From assembly GCF_003589595.1 (NCBI RefSeq), contig NW_020653397.1, positions 871,725-935,724 of the forward strand: 64,000 nucleotides of DNA, read 5' to 3'. Source of the stretch: Hyposmocoma kahamanoa (taxonomy: Eukaryota; Arthropoda; Insecta; Lepidoptera; Cosmopterigidae). The position numbers and the translations under genes are program-made. Numbering within the stretch: the first letter of the stretch is position 1; the number at the start of each line of letters is the position of its first letter. Under the pieces are notes generated by a model. It was not told where the DNA came from and made no database searches. It saw only the letters and a program-made list of their open reading frames with translations. Below, one piece after another: positions 1 through 15,100 of this stretch.

Positions 1-116
1 CCGGATCGAAGGAATTTTTTCTGAGTGTTCGATCTTTGTATTAATAATTATAACAAACTAGTGGAGTAATTTCACAAAAAAGAACTGAATATCAATTCAA
101 TAAAAATTTAATTAGT
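1..116 (+). mobile_element. SINE A, 3' part (cut by window edge)
   Basis: It begins inside the tRNA-related part (CCGGATCGAAGGAATTTTTT) and runs through the family-specific tail AATTATAACAAACTAGTGGA and TTGAATATCAATTCAATAAA. It is followed after about 80 bp by an AMPD exon. An inverted copy lies at 571-926. Confidence 0.85.
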
Positions 117-199
117 AATGATAATATTTTCTACATTTCACTTTACACGCAGGTTTTAGTGGTGGGGAGGAATTTGGTATTGTCTCTTTCTGTCTTCAG

Positions 200-3100
200 A
201 AAAGTGGACACCCACATCCACGCCGCATCTTCCATGAACCAGAAGCATTTGCTGCGTTTCATCAAACGAACTCTTCGGACGTATCCAGAGGAAGTTGTGA
301 CATTAGTGAACGGGCAACCCAAGACGCTCCGATCCGTCTTCGAGGATATGCAACTTGACGCTTACGATCTGAACGTTGATATTTTGGACGTTCATGCTGT
401 AAGTTGTTTTATTCGTATATGTGTTGTGGAGAACCACATTTAATTACGCCGCATTTAGAACCGCATTACGCTGAGAGAGGCCGCGAAGTCAGACTATACA
501 GAATAGCAGTTCTTCTTGTATACCCAACAAAGGGCTAAGTTCCACAAAATATAGAAAGTATTATATATAATTATTTTTTGTGAAATTACTCCACTAGTTT
601 GTTATAATTATTAATACAAAGATCGAACACTCAGAAAAACACTCAGAAAAAATTCCTTCGATCCAGTCGGATTCGAACCGACGTCTTCTCGCATACCGTG
701 GCAGACGCTATACCAACTAAGCCACGGAACGAACCAACGGACCTCACGAATTTTTCTGTGTGCTTGCGTCACAAAACTTGGTCTTTCAACGACTTTTTAG
801 TCGTAGCGCCATCAATGAGAAATCTATGACAGATTTATCACCCAGTTAGTACCTTTACAGCTACCAGTCCTGGCGAGAGATGTCGCTATTCACTGTATTA
901 ATTAAATTGTTATTGAATTGATATTACGTAGTAAATAATTACAAAGTATATTATTTATTCAGTGGTTTAGTCACATGTTACCTTACCTAATTGCTGTCGC
1001 AAAGGGTGTTGTTGTCGTTTGTTGAAAAACTCCAACCATATTTGTTCATCAACCATGTTTGTTGTTGTGTCCTCACTTTGAGTTAATGTTACGACTCTAC
1101 GTTTGCTTTTTCTTTTATCTGATCTAAATAACTTCGTCTCGAACTTGCTCCGCCTGTGTCTCGTTACTGTCGTGACGACGCTCAAATATCTTTCTTTTCA
1201 GTTAAGCTTCTCTTTCCACTGAGTAAGCATCATTAATTCCTAAATATGTTATTGCCGAATTTAGGACAGTAACATTGTTCAATTATCTGATTTTGTTTAG
1301 ACGCACAGCCAAAACAATATTGTGACGATCAAATCATCAGAATGGAACAGCGGAAGAGCTCGGAAACATTCCTCTTCTTTTAAAGTCAGGAAATCCTTAT
1401 GGATACCCTCCGCTCGGGGGAAGCGAAGGGTTATGTCGGACTCCTACCGACTAAAACCTGACGGTGTTCAATTTCCTCACCATGTGCCGGAGTCACGGGG
1501 ACTGTTACGCATTCTTCCGCGACTCCGACGGATATTGGTCCGTCAGGGCGCTGAATCCCATCTCGCTTTTCGGGAAGAGTTCTTGTCTCCCCGTCAGCAG
1601 AGGCAGACGAGTGACCGACTCCCCTAAGTCTGCGGCTCATGGACCCATGTCACGGGGGCTTTCGCCACCCGTTACCCACCTACGTCGGCAACTGCAGAGC
1701 CATAGTTTTCCTTCTGCGACCAACTCTCCAACGGCAGATCGGGTCGGGGCTGTATCTTCCCTTTCCGTTCGTCGAAGTCTAAGACTGCGCTCCAGAAGCT
1801 TTTGCTCCCAACCACTGAACGTACAATAGCCGGGAGAGAAAGATAACTCCCGACTACGGCGACAAGGACACGCTGCTCAGCCCTTGCGGGGCACTTTTCT
1901 GGCAAGTCGACACAACTACTTCCCAAAGCAATCGTGTCCCGAGAGCACCTGTGTGCTGCGAAATCGGGGAAGATTCCTGCCCTATACCGTGGAACAAAAT
2001 AGAGGTTAACAAAAAAGTCTACTTTCAGGACCGCAACACGTTTCAAAGGTTCGATAAGTTCAACGCGAAATACAACCCCGTTGGCGAGAGCAGGTTGAGA
2101 GAGGTTTTCCTCAAAACTGACAACTATATGAACGGGAAATATTTCGCAAAAATAATAAAGGTAAGCCGAGTATAACAACCTCCACACTCAAGTTTGAAAA
2201 TATAAGTAGTATTTTTTAAACAATTAAGCTTGTCCTAAGTCCAATAGCAGTTGTGGTTTGTGGTTTTCCACTAAGAAGAGTTTGGTGATTTTTCACACAG
2301 ACAGTACAGAGGGTATACACTCGTACTCAGTCCGATTTCCGCCACATGATGCGAATAAAACCTCATACTTCAGACAATGTCTTTTGATTTCGTTGAGTAT
2401 TATTTATTTGACATTAAAATACCGGCACGCTATGATTGCCGTTTTGACGTTTGTTCGCTCTACAAAATTCCTTATTAATTCATAACTGCGTTGAAGGAGC
2501 GAATTGCTGTACATTGTTGGCAATATACGACACAACTCGGCATTTGTTTTTGTTATTCGAATACCTAAATACTATACGATATACATTTTTCCAATGGCTT
2601 TTTCCCTGTCGCTGGACCCAAGCAAAATGAAAAGCAAAAATAAATTAGGGCTGAGGTAGTATAGACTCCTAACGCGAGGTATTTGAACGCGAGCCTAGAT
2701 GGCGCACCTCGTGTCCCGCAGTCTGCGCGTTTAAAATGAACATGATTAAAATAAGAACAGGCGGAGAAAATCTGACACAGATTCGACGTTGACAAGCGCT
2801 CGACTGACGGGGTAGCGGGCGGCGCGGCGTGTCTTTAAACCTACACTGCAGGGGCTTTAGTTGAAAACCAAAGTTTAGCAGGTTCTCTGTAGTATTTAAA
2901 GAGCAATATCGCTGTATAAAAATTATGTGCAAATTAGATATTTTATTAAATATTTCGTTTGGAACTTTTATTTTATCCTGTTTTCGGGATTTCATATGAT
3001 CGAGTAAAATGCATCATATTGTGTAACAAAAGGAGATTCTTTAGATAATATCATTAGGTGTATTGTATTTTTTTACTCGACTGCGGAAGAACTATAAAAA

Positions 3101-6100
3101 TAATAAAAATAGTGAGGAGAATATTGTTTTTTTATCTTTTTAGTTAAATATTTTAGCAGCCGGATTTTTTTTAAATTTTTAAACTTGTTTGTAGGTTATT
3201 GAACAGTAAATGCCTGAACCATATCATTTAGCAAAACAGTTTTTCCCGCTTTTCCTCCGTTGAGTCGCCTTAAGAGTAATAACGATCAATTATAAAACAG
3301 GAGGTGATAAGCGACTTGGAAGACAACAAGTATACATACATAGAGCCGCGAATCTCCATTTACTGCAAGAACAAAGAGGAGTGGAGCAAACTGGCAACGT
3401 GGGCTGTGAGACACAAGGTCTACTCCAACCATGTGCGGTGGGTTGTACAGGTGCCGCGCTTGTAGTACGTGTTAACAATGAATATCAATTCTACTATAGT
3501 GCAGCCGTGATGCAGTTTAAGGGGGAACATAACCTTTTCATAAACAATCTTATTTCAATGTAAGCTTAAAGTAAGCTTGTTATAGTATTACTTACATTCG
3601 TACCATGACAAACCTGTCAACCAAGTAATGCATTATTGCTAAAGTGATTGAAAGACCGAATGATTTCCCAACATTGTCTATTCCTTACTAAAAATAGGAA
3701 AGAAATAACGCTATGTGAACTATATAATGCCATCTCTTTCTTTTTAGATATTCCGAATCGTCTTATCGTAGTAAGTTCAAGTACTTAATGTTATTTACGT
3801 TCAGAGAATTTTAATTATTAAAAAAGAAAATTATGTAATAATAAAATCTATTGAAATTATGTTGTTTCCGCATTTTCGCGAAAAAAATTAATAAGACAAG
3901 CTGAGTCTTGATAGTCACGTTGTGAATTCGGAATTATAGTCTAGTGGCAACTGTTAGTGTCGCCAAGGAGCATATAGATGTCGCTGTCATAATATTACGA
4001 AATAAACATCGCGTATATTTATTTAGCGAGAAATGATTTCCTATGTACTATGTGAGGTGCACTATAAGTTTCAGGAATGAATAAGAAAAAAATACTGTGA
4101 ATGGTCAGAAATTAATTTATTATTTCTCAAAATATTCACATTTAGCGTTAATGCACTTTTTCACATGAATGAACCAATTTTGAAAACATTTATGCCACTC
4201 CTCCGTGACTATCTCTGAAACATATGTTTTATACTCTTCGACAGCCTCTTCAGGTGATGAAAAACGTTGACCGCGTAACTGGTTCTTAATTTTTGAAAAT
4301 AAATAAAAGTCAGCAGGTGCCAGGTCGGGACTGTACGCGGGATGGCTCATAAGGCCAACGTTGTTCACCTTCAAAAATTCATTTACCTGTCTGGCCGTGT
4401 GAAAACTGGCATTATCGTGGTGCAAGATGATACGGGGTTTACGGAGTTTGTCAATAACTTCCGGCAAACAAATGGTCGTGTACCAATCTCTTCACGGTAC
4501 AACGATTCTCCAAAGCAACAGTAGCCACGTGTCCAGTTTTGTTAAAAAAAGAAGCAATCATCCGCTTAGAGTCATTTTGCACGCGCGCCACTTTAGTTGG
4601 TTTCGGCTCATCTCGAAAGACCCATACGCTCGCTTGCTGCTTAGTTTTGGGATTGTAACTATAAATCCATGTTTTGTCACCTGTTACTACGTCTCACACC
4701 AAATTTGAATTTTCGCCCTTTCGTTGAATCTGGTAAGCATGGCATTGCACCAAGTGACGCGATCCGTTTTTTGAGCTTCAGTCAAATTGTGTGGGATTCA
4801 CCAAGAGCACAGCTTTTTCACACCCAAATATTTATGTAGTATTGATTGTATTTCACTCATGCCTATGCCTAAAATGCCCGAATCTCATGGTATGTCACAT
4901 GCCTGTCTGTTTTGATCATACGACGCACAGCATCGATGTTTTTGTTGTTCACAGCGGTGGACTGTCACTGAGATTCACACGACCGCGTTTGAATTCTGCA
5001 AACGAGCTATAAATAGTCGTCTTGCATGGTGCTTCATCACCAAAAGTTTGAAGCCGAGCGTAGCTCCGCTGAGCTGTTACATTACACGTAAAGTCGTAGA
5101 AAATCATACTACGAAAATTTTCACGAGTTAAATCCATGGTGATGTAGACAACCAGTTTCTAAAATGACGCCACAATGTAAAAACAAGTGACGATCAGATG
5201 AAACAAACTGTATTCTACAGCCAAAGAGTTCCATTTTAATAATAATAATAACGCACACACTCAACATAGCCCCGCACTAGGGAAACCCTGTGTCGCGGGT
5301 GCCATGGACACATACATAGACAAACACAAATTACACCCAAACTCACGAGAGAAATAAATGTAGGCCATACAAATATTTCTCCCGGCCCGGGAATCGAACC
5401 TAGGACCTCTGCGTGGCAGTCCGGCATGGTAACCGTTCGGCCACGGAGGCAGTTTCAAATGTTTAAGTGTTCAAATGTTGTAATTACTTTTTAAATATTG
5501 TTTATGTAAGTGGCCAGTTCCAGAAACTTACAGTGCGCCCTATGTATTAAATAAAAAATAAACAAAACATTGAATAGATTTATGTAAATAAATAAGTAAA
5601 AATTAACTTTTAATATTTACAAATCAATATCTAGACAATAAATTCGAAAATAATATTGTTTCCACTGCATCCGTGTGATTATTTTAAGATTGCTAACTTT
5701 AATATTAAAGCCGCGTTATAGTACAAACTGAATGAATGTATAGTCACCAAGCTCTCAATAAAACATCATAGTTTTAACATTATAATAAGCTTACTTTAAG
5801 CGCGTTATGGTACGAAAAGTCATTGTAAGGTCAAAGTAATATTGTTTTAAGAGGTTGTAGTAGGCCCCAAGGTCCAATAACCTTACTAGTCCAAAACTAA
5901 ACGTTCGTTTCTTAAATTGATTCTACCGAAAAATACCCGACACCTAGTACCTACACATCTAAGGGCTACAGTGCTACCCACAGAATAATAAATACAGTAG
6001 AAGTGAAAGTGACCTTGAAGAAACCTTGGAAATTGTAGAAAAATGCTTATTTTGCTACGTTGAAGTTAAAAATGATAGTTGCACCTGTAATAATATCAAT

Positions 6101-9100
6101 GGTGGTATTTCATATCATCGTTAAGTCTTATGTTATAAATTTTCTGTTCATCGTAATCATTTTTTTTGCTACAAGAAACGAAAGTAAACCTAATGCTGCT
6201 GCATTAAGGTCGCGTCTTTTTTGGAGAACTAAGTACACTTCTCGAAATCGTCGTCGTTCAGCTATCAACGGCTAGATGGCAGCATGTTAATTGAAATTTC
6301 AATACAAAATCAACACGTCTCGTCGTAAATAGCAATAATAGGTATTACTGGTATTGAACTGTCATCGATATGCCAACAGGTAAAGTGTAAATTATATTCA
6401 TAACCCAGAATTACTGCCTCCGTGGCTGAACGGTTACCATGCCGGACTGCCACGCAGAGGTCCCAGGTTCGATTCCCGGGCCGGGAGAAATATTTGTATG
6501 GCCTACAATTATTTCTCTCGTGAGTTTGGGTGTAATTTGTGGTTGTCTATGTGTGTGTCCATGGCACCCGCGACACAAGGCTTCCCTAGTGCGGGGCTAT
6601 GTTGAGTGTGTGCGTTATTTAAAAAAAAAAGAAAAAAAAAGAAAACAATTTGTTACTTTTTTTTAAATTAGACGACCAATCATTATAAACACTTCATAGT
6701 GTTTAAAATTTCAACAGCTGATTTTGATTGCCTCTCCCGATCGGAAACTGCGTCTCTTCCGAGTCGAGGCGCATAATTTCATTCGCATTCAATTTCCCAA
6801 TTCACAAGTGGACGATCGGAAACTTTGACATTTCAAATCGGAACAATAGCTGATGCAACTCACAAATTAGATAGATATAGGGGAGCGTGGGGGAATGGGA
6901 GCCTACTAAGGAAAACTGACAATAAAAGTCATAATTTAGGTAATTTAAATTTGTATTAGTTATGAACGTACGCTTCACATATCTGGGTACTAGATAATCA
7001 CAGAAAAAATGTGAAATTAAAATAAAATATTTGGTTAAAAAAGAAAAAACTAAAACATGTCATTCGCTCTCATTACCCCACAGTTCGTGAAATGGGAGCC
7101 GGTAAGAATCCCGTATGTCAAATGGGAGCCATTATATATAATCAGTCTGAAAAAAAATTAAAGTAATAAAATATATATATAAGTTAAAAAGTAATGAAAA
7201 TAAACAAGAAAGTATTAAAGGAATATCCAGTGAATATTGCAATGGGTTAAGGAGAGCCAAATAGCTCTCCTTACCCGCGTAACATCGAATTGAAAAAGGA
7301 ATAAAACAGTAAAAACATTTCTGTTTTTATTGTGATTTCAAGCATAACTTCTAAAATTTGATAGATATGGTGACATCGCTAGTGTAAATACAATGTAGTA
7401 TCTATGCATTTTAATGCCTACCTGGGATGATGAAATTTAGCAAATTTTATAAGTGCGTAGCGAAAAACACACAACCCTCTCATACGACTAAACGCGGGGT
7501 TCTACGGGGGCGCCCACGGGACTCGAATCTTGTCGAACGTTAACGAAGATATAGGAGTGCCGTTTGCACAAATACGAGCATTGGGAAAGTCCAGTTTAAC
7601 ACCGCTCTCATTACCCGCGGGCTCCCAATACCCCACGTTCCCCTAGTAGGAATCAGGTTCATCTTCTCGCTCGGAAACCCATCTCATTTCGACACTTGGA
7701 TGGGTTACCCGATTCGAATTAAAATCAGCCTGCAGGTAGTAATCAAGACTTAACGCACTCCCATTTTTTTTCTTCCGTGATGATCTAGTGACTCGGCTCC
7801 CGTCGATATTAATAATAGCAACGAAGAACACTCGTTTGGAATTCTACAACAACAGAAAATCCGTCAAAGGAGTTTATAGCCTAGTTCCAAAGCTATCTAA
7901 TCACTCCCTTGAGTTCCCATTGGGGTAGGCAGAGGCGATCTTGACAAACATCTCTTGCTTCACTTACATTCATAAATTTTTCATACAAGCCTTCCAATTC
8001 TTCTCACTACGCACTCTAGTAACAAATAGCGAAGTTATCCGTACCCTTCCTTTGAATTCAAATTCAAATTCAAATTCAAAATAATCTTTATTTCATAGGT
8101 AAGCATTATTACACTTGAAATCGTCACAATGGTTAAACTCTACCGCTCATTCGTAAGGCAGATTCCCCTGAGAAGAATGAGCAAGAAACTCTAGGGGTTG
8201 CTCTTTGTAAATAACATTTACAATATTTTTTTATTTGAAACATCAGATTGAGACTACCTCCATGAGCTAAACGGGTTACCACCACGGATTTTTGTCATCC
8301 AAGTACGCAGAAGTTGTATAATAACCTTTAGTATAAAGTTTTTGTTTCACTATAGTTTTAAACCTCGTGAAAGGCAAATTTTGTATATCAACCGGAATCT
8401 TGTTATAGAAGCGTATACATTGCCCCTTAAATGATTGTTTGACTTTGTGAAGACGACTATCAAGAAAAGCTAGTTTATTTTTATTCCTCGTATTAATGTT
8501 ATGTCTGTCACTATTTTTCATAAAGAAATTACTATTCCTTTTAACATAAATTATATTTTCATAAATGTATTGTGAGGCTAGTGTAAGAATGTTAATTTCC
8601 TTAAACTTATCTCTCATTTGTTACAAAACAATAAATTTACTAAGAATAAAATTAAGTTTTTGTTATAATATCTGATACTTTTTAGACAAATCTATTTATC
8701 TGTAGTAAGGTAGCAAGTGCCCTGCACCCGCTCCTGCCTACTCGTATTTACGCTTTCTTTTGTTACCGCACAGTTATCATCGCTTAGAGCGCTGTAGAGG
8801 TATTTCAATATTTTTATTTTTGTGCGAAAGTAAATTGTTAAAAGTCACGGAACAAAAGTTGTTGTTTATGATGTTAGTAATACAGTCTTGCCAGGTATTA
8901 AGGATTCAAAAGATAGAAGTCAAAAGTGATCTAAAGTCAAAAGTGAGTGAGTGAAGTCAAATATGAGAAAACTTGTTCCTTTTTGCAGCGACATCTACCG
9001 CATTACAAACTTACTTAAGAGCTTTCAAGAGTTTTTGGATAATCTCTTCGAACCTCTCTTCGAGGTCACTCTCCATCCGGCCTCGGACATTGAACTCCAT

Positions 9101-12100
9101 AAGTTCCTCATGGTAAAGGAAAATACTTAGTAATTTCATACATTATAAGCTGTGGTAGCCTAACGGTTTGCTCTACCGCCTTTCAAGCACAGGTGGTGGG
9201 TTCGAATTCAGACACGCACGCACCTATGATTTTTTTTATGATACTAAATGACGGGACGAATAAGTCGAGAGACACGCCTATCGTTATATATATATTGCAG
9301 TGCCACTCAGAGCTTTAAATCGCAAAGATCTGAGACATAAGTTGACAAGTCTCATGTGTCTGCAATTTCACCAGCACCCTTGCCCTTCAAAACCGGAACG
9401 CAATACTGCCTTTCGAGAGCTTTAACCCGGCTAACTGACAAAATATGTTTTGAGATATCATAAAAAACCATAACCCAGTTTTAGAACTTTGAAATTGTTT
9501 AATAGCATTAAACAATTGCATGCATCGTTAGGGTAAGTTCCGATAAAACGGACATTTGACCATTTGTCAGTTAGTCGCATTTTAGTTAGTGGACGGCAGA
9601 ATAATGGTCACATTACCGCTTGGTGGCAAAAATAGGTAAGGTGGCAGGTCTTCCCTGGACCAACTCTTTCACGAGGGACTCTACTGCTACTAAACTACTA
9701 AACTTTCTCAGAACTTATGTGCAAAATGTAATTTAAAATTTACCATAAGCTTGTCGGTGAAGGAATAGTACATTATTGCAGAGGCCGGGAAGTAAGGGAT
9801 AGCTGGACAAGTACGAGTTACCCTTGTATTAATACGAGTCAAGCAATCCCCGTTCCCGCCGAGGCATGTATAGAATTTTTGTCAAAACAATATGAGGAAA
9901 TAATAAAATAGTAAAAGAAGAGGAAGATATATAGTGGAAAAAGTAAAAAAAAATTTTGTTAATATCTAAAGTAATGTTTGACGTGTGAGTGTGTGTGTTG
10001 AATATGTGACTTTCCAGGCCATTGACTTACAATTATATGGACGTCGGGTCCGCGCTAAAAAGTGTCCGAACTTATAGGGCGTTAAAATCGTATACAGAGC
10101 GTCATTCACGCTTTAGTCTTCGTTTGTTCGACTGACAGCGAAGCAAGCAAAATTAGACAGTACTGTGATGACATTACAATTTAAATTCAACGTTTTAGCT
10201 TTTTCATATTCCTTTACATGTCACTACGTGTAAATAGGTTGACTTGGGACATTTTTTTCGTGGTTTTTGTATTAGACCCGTCGTCCATTTATTTGTAAGT
10301 CAATGTTCCAGGCACATTAAAAGTAATCGGCTGAAGTTCTGATGATGTGTTTGAATGTGTGTCTATTACTGTATTTTCGTTCGCTCTTCTCACTTGCACT
10401 CATTTTCGCGACCAAAATACAAAAAGGACGAAAAAGCAAAAGGATACCAAAACACTATATTTTAAATGATGTCGCCATTTTCTTTTTTTTAAGTAAGCGA
10501 TACAGGTAGGTATTTTTAATTGTCGCAATTACGAACATTGGGCAGTTGGTTGTATGAGTTTTTCTTTTATCTGTTTATATAGTTCATTATTAGTACGTAA
10601 ATTTAAAAGTTCAGAGAAGAGGACATAGATTTTCATATTTACTTTGCAGGCCTTGGCCGGAAAGAAGTCGCATGGTCCATAAATGACAAACCTTCTGTGT
10701 TCGTTTTTTTGATAGTAATGCAAACATTTCCGTGCATGTTTGAGGAAAATGTTATGATAAAACCTACACGTCGAAGAAGGTTCACGATCCTCGGAAAACG
10801 TAAAGTTCCCAACCCTCGCCTGTGAGGAGACTCGTGCCCAGCAGTGGGACTTTTGAGTGTTAATGATAAATTTCATATATTTGATGCAAAGATAATAATA
10901 AGGCATAATAACTATATACCAATGTTGTAACAATGATCGGAGAGGAAGAGCGTGTATTTTAATAAATATAGATAATTTTCTGCCCAGCACGTGATAGGTT
11001 TCGACAGCGTGGACGACGAGTCGAAGCCGGAGAACCCAAACCTGAACGAAAACATGAAGACCCCCGAACAGTGGGTGCATGAAGAAAATCCGCCTTACAA
11101 CTACTATCTCTACTACATGTTTGCTAACATGGTGCAGCTTAACAATCTGCGCAAGTGAGTAACTTATGAATGCTGCCGCCGTTAGTAAAGTTTAAAGGGC
11201 GCTTGTGACAAAAACTCAAAGCCAAGAAAATATTGTGTCAAGATAATAAATTTAAAAAATATCTACCTACTTTTTTTTCTTGCTGTAACTTCATACCTTA
11301 CCCACGTAGGAAAAAACAAAAATAGGTAGTGATCGGTATTTTTGACTGATCACGGAGGTATACGAGATACAAATTTAAAAAGTCACATGCGCCCTTTCAA
11401 CTAACCGCGGCAGAATATTAAAACTACATGTCACCATGATCAGTAACTTTGTCAGTTGTCGATTGCAAGGGGCAATGTTCTTCTTCTGTTCTAATCTTGT
11501 CCAGCTCAAAAAGGCATGATTTGATTTCGTTAATTTTATGCTTCGTGCCCTTTGTTATAACAATAACAGGTACGTACGTACCTACATAAAAAAAATGCTT
11601 TTATCACATTTATACCTCCTATAATGAACACTAAGCCAATTTAATTGTTAGTAATTTTCTATTTCTAATATAAACAGTCTCATTTTTAACCGATTCAAAA
11701 TAGGAGAAGGAGAACCTTCTCGACTCGAGTTCGAGTTGTATTTGTTTTTAATATATGTTACGCGATAATTCCGGCGAACTATAAATCTGGACGAGCTAAA
11801 ATTTGTCAACAGATTCTGATGATTCTTTTTTCGTTGGAAAGAGGGTTTTTTCAATATTGGTCCCATTTAAATTGGAAGAAAATATTCCACCTTCAAGGGT
11901 GGCTACTAGGGGATGAATCCGGTATCGCGCACTTTTCGGTAACCGATTTCAATATAATATAATTTTGAGATCGTTTTTTTAGTACTCTGTACTGAAATTA
12001 TATTTACTAATATAATGCTCTCCGAATTTCGTGAAAAAAAAAAACAATATTCGGAAAAAGAACAAATTTTGTGCAAAAAAATAAGGAAACGAAAAACAAA

Positions 12101-15100
12101 ATAAAACCAGAGATCACCAGAAAATTAAGTTAACATGGTGTTGACCGGAGGTATCGACATGGAAGTCGTAAAAATAATTCGAAACACATGAAACAAAATT
12201 GTGAAATTTTATAACTTTCCTATCTATGCGTAAAAAAACTTACTGACTAATTTCCCGAGAATCATTAAACCTCTCTCCAAAAGTCGTCTTTTCTAGATGT
12301 GACCTTATTACATCAAGGCCAAGAGAGCCAGCTATAACACAGTTTTGAGCTAAAGCAGGGTAATGGTTTTCCAGGGAACAAGGTTTGAACACGTTCGTGC
12401 TGCGGCCGCACTGCGGCGAGGCAGGCCCAATGTGTCATTTGAACGGAGGTTTTTTGCTTGCCGAAAATATTTCTCACGGCCTCATGTTACGAAAGGTACT
12501 TTTGAAAACTTATCTTGCCAATCATTAGGGACCATTCTTAAGTAACTTAACACGTTTAAGAGTGAAAGATACGCAGGACGGGTGCGGATTTAATTACGTG
12601 TATTTATATATGGACTATCCGCGTCCGACCCGCACCCACTCTCTGTGTGTCACGCTTTAGGAAGAAGGTTTACAAGATGTGACATAGTGTGATAAGAAAG
12701 GATGCAATTTTACGCTTCTTGGAGTCATATTTGTCGCGATAAACAGTAGAGCTCCTTGTAAAAGAGTTCGTCCAGAGAAGTACTGTCACCTTACCTATTT
12801 CTGCCGCCAAGCATATGAGCATTATTGCATTCCGGTTTTGGAGAGTGAGGGTGCTGGTGAAATTGCTTGACTTGGTAACTTACGTTTCACAGTGACTTGC
12901 GCAGTGGCAGTGCCCCTCACATCTTTGCGACTTAAAACTCTGAGTGTCACTGCAACTGCTCACCATCAGGCGCACAACTTGTTCATCCCGTCATTTTGTA
13001 TAATAAAGAAGCTAAAAATAGCCCTTATTTTTTTTTTTGGTGAAAATATGTTCAAGAGTGTACGCATGTGAAGTCATCTCTACTTCTAAAAAGGGCGACG
13101 TGAAAGGAGAGGGTCAAAAACGCTTTACATCCTTGCCATGCTTCATATAAGAATTTATAAGTATAAAGTTGATGTAGGTACCTCAAATAATTAGTTTAGC
13201 TAGGCGATAAGTAGCTTCCGTCTTAAGTAGCGGAAGCGAGCTGGAAGAGGACATCAGTAATTTTATTAACGAGCGCAAGGATGCATGCAGTCATTTCAGA
13301 AATAAAGACGAAATGTCATTTAATTTGTTTGAAAACTATTCTGCCATATCATTACTGTGACAACAGCGCTCCGATCGGCCAGCTCGAGTTCGAAACAATT
13401 GACGGGTGTCGTCAACTGTTTCACTTCAAATCGATCAGTTAACTTGAGCTTTGCTATAACGGACGGAAATTGAAAAATTACCTATACATACTTATTATTT
13501 AAATATCGATGATATGTGATTCCCTTTGTTTTGTAATTACATGTTTTGCTGCTTTTCTCGCACCACTGAATGGAACAGCCTCCCATTGTTAGAGATTTAC
13601 AATAAATATAGATTTTTTGAAAAGTTGATATTTAAAAGTGATATAAGGCCCATTTGCCTGATGAGTTGCCAGGGATGGAAGGCCAGATATAACCAGAAAT
13701 AATTTTCTGGTTATATACTCGATGTACCAGAATAAAAATAAATCATTCGCATTCCCTTAAAAATTTATAAAATAATAAAAATAGTCTTCGTTTTCTCAGG
13801 TGCCAGTGCTCCAGTATATGTATTTTTTAGCCCAGATATACATAGCGATGTCGCCTTTGAGCAACAATTCTCTTTTCCTGCGTTACCACCGCAATCCGTG
13901 CCCCGAGTTCTTCGCGCGAGGGCTCAGGGTCACGCTCAGCACTGACGATCCTTTGCAGTTCCACTATACAAAGGTAAATGATATCGTTATTCCTTTTGCT
14001 CAAAAATCTGCGGTCCAGTTTCGGTATGACCATTTGATGGCTACGATCATAAATAACGATGCGAAGGTTAGTTTTGATTTACTTTCCTCGTTTGATGCTT
14101 TGTGTTTACTTGATTTCAGGAGCCTCTGATGGAAGAATACAGCATAGCTGCTCAAGCGTGGAGAATGAGTTCGTGCGACATGTGTGAGCTGGCACGCAAC
14201 TCGGTTCTCATGTCAGGATTTCCTTATGAGGTATTTTTTTAGTGTACTATTTTAGTTGATGTCTCATAGATCGCTGTGCCACTTTGTTGCTTTAAACACA
14301 GCAGCTGTTGCAATTACAGGCACATGGGACTTGTCAACTTATGTCCCAGAATGGTGCCCCTCAGTTCTTTGCGATTTAAAGCTCTGAGTGGCGCTGCAAC
14401 TGTTGTGGATAGGCAACAGCTGCAACTGTTGTGGAACTTACCATCACGCGCATGACTTGTTCGTCCCGTTACTTGAGAATATAAAACAAAAAAAGCTGTA
14501 CTGTAACAATTGCTGCCAAATAATAATAATAATAAGTATTTATTTCGGAATCTTGTCCATGTGGAGCTGCATCCAATGCTGTTGGGGACATTGGGGAGTC
14601 CCACCGGTCTATGAACACACTCGGGAGTCCGTTGGTACTACCCCGTAGGCGCAACGTCTTCTCATTATAACATAGAAGTCATCCGCGCGCGTCTCCGCAA
14701 ACATCTCCGAAGCACTGCAACATTACAACAGCGCCAACAGAAGCCTGAATGCGTTATTATATTGGACCCGCAGGTGTAGAATGATTGGCAGTATGCTTTG
14801 AAAAGCGAAATTTTAGCGAAACTGGTTTTGAAAGGGTTGTAACCCTAACAAGCCGTGACCAGGTTCACGACAGTAAAACAGAAAATTTCAGGTCCACAAA
14901 TTTATTTAAAATCGGTTAAAGAGAACAAAGGTAACAAGAAGTAAGGCCCAAAAGGGCCGAGATGTACTGAATTACAGATATGTATTCATAGGTACATGAT
15001 AAGGCTTTAGGGGCTATAAACTTATTAAAATTGACACATGATTTAGATTACTAGTGATTATAAAATTAGTAAAGGAATCAAAATTAGACGCGATTGAATT

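Noticed and set aside
1672..2187. 171-codon minus-strand frame
   Set aside because: It overlaps a verified AMPD exon and a GC-rich repeat on the other strand and has no recognisable domain.
6439..6666. Repeated 60-75-residue frames beginning [19 protein letters not shown]
   Set aside because: The same frame appears in every SINE B copy because the tRNA-like head is GC-rich; it is not a gene family.
10529..11080. 183-codon minus-strand frame
   Set aside because: It runs through an AMPD exon in antisense and has no domain.
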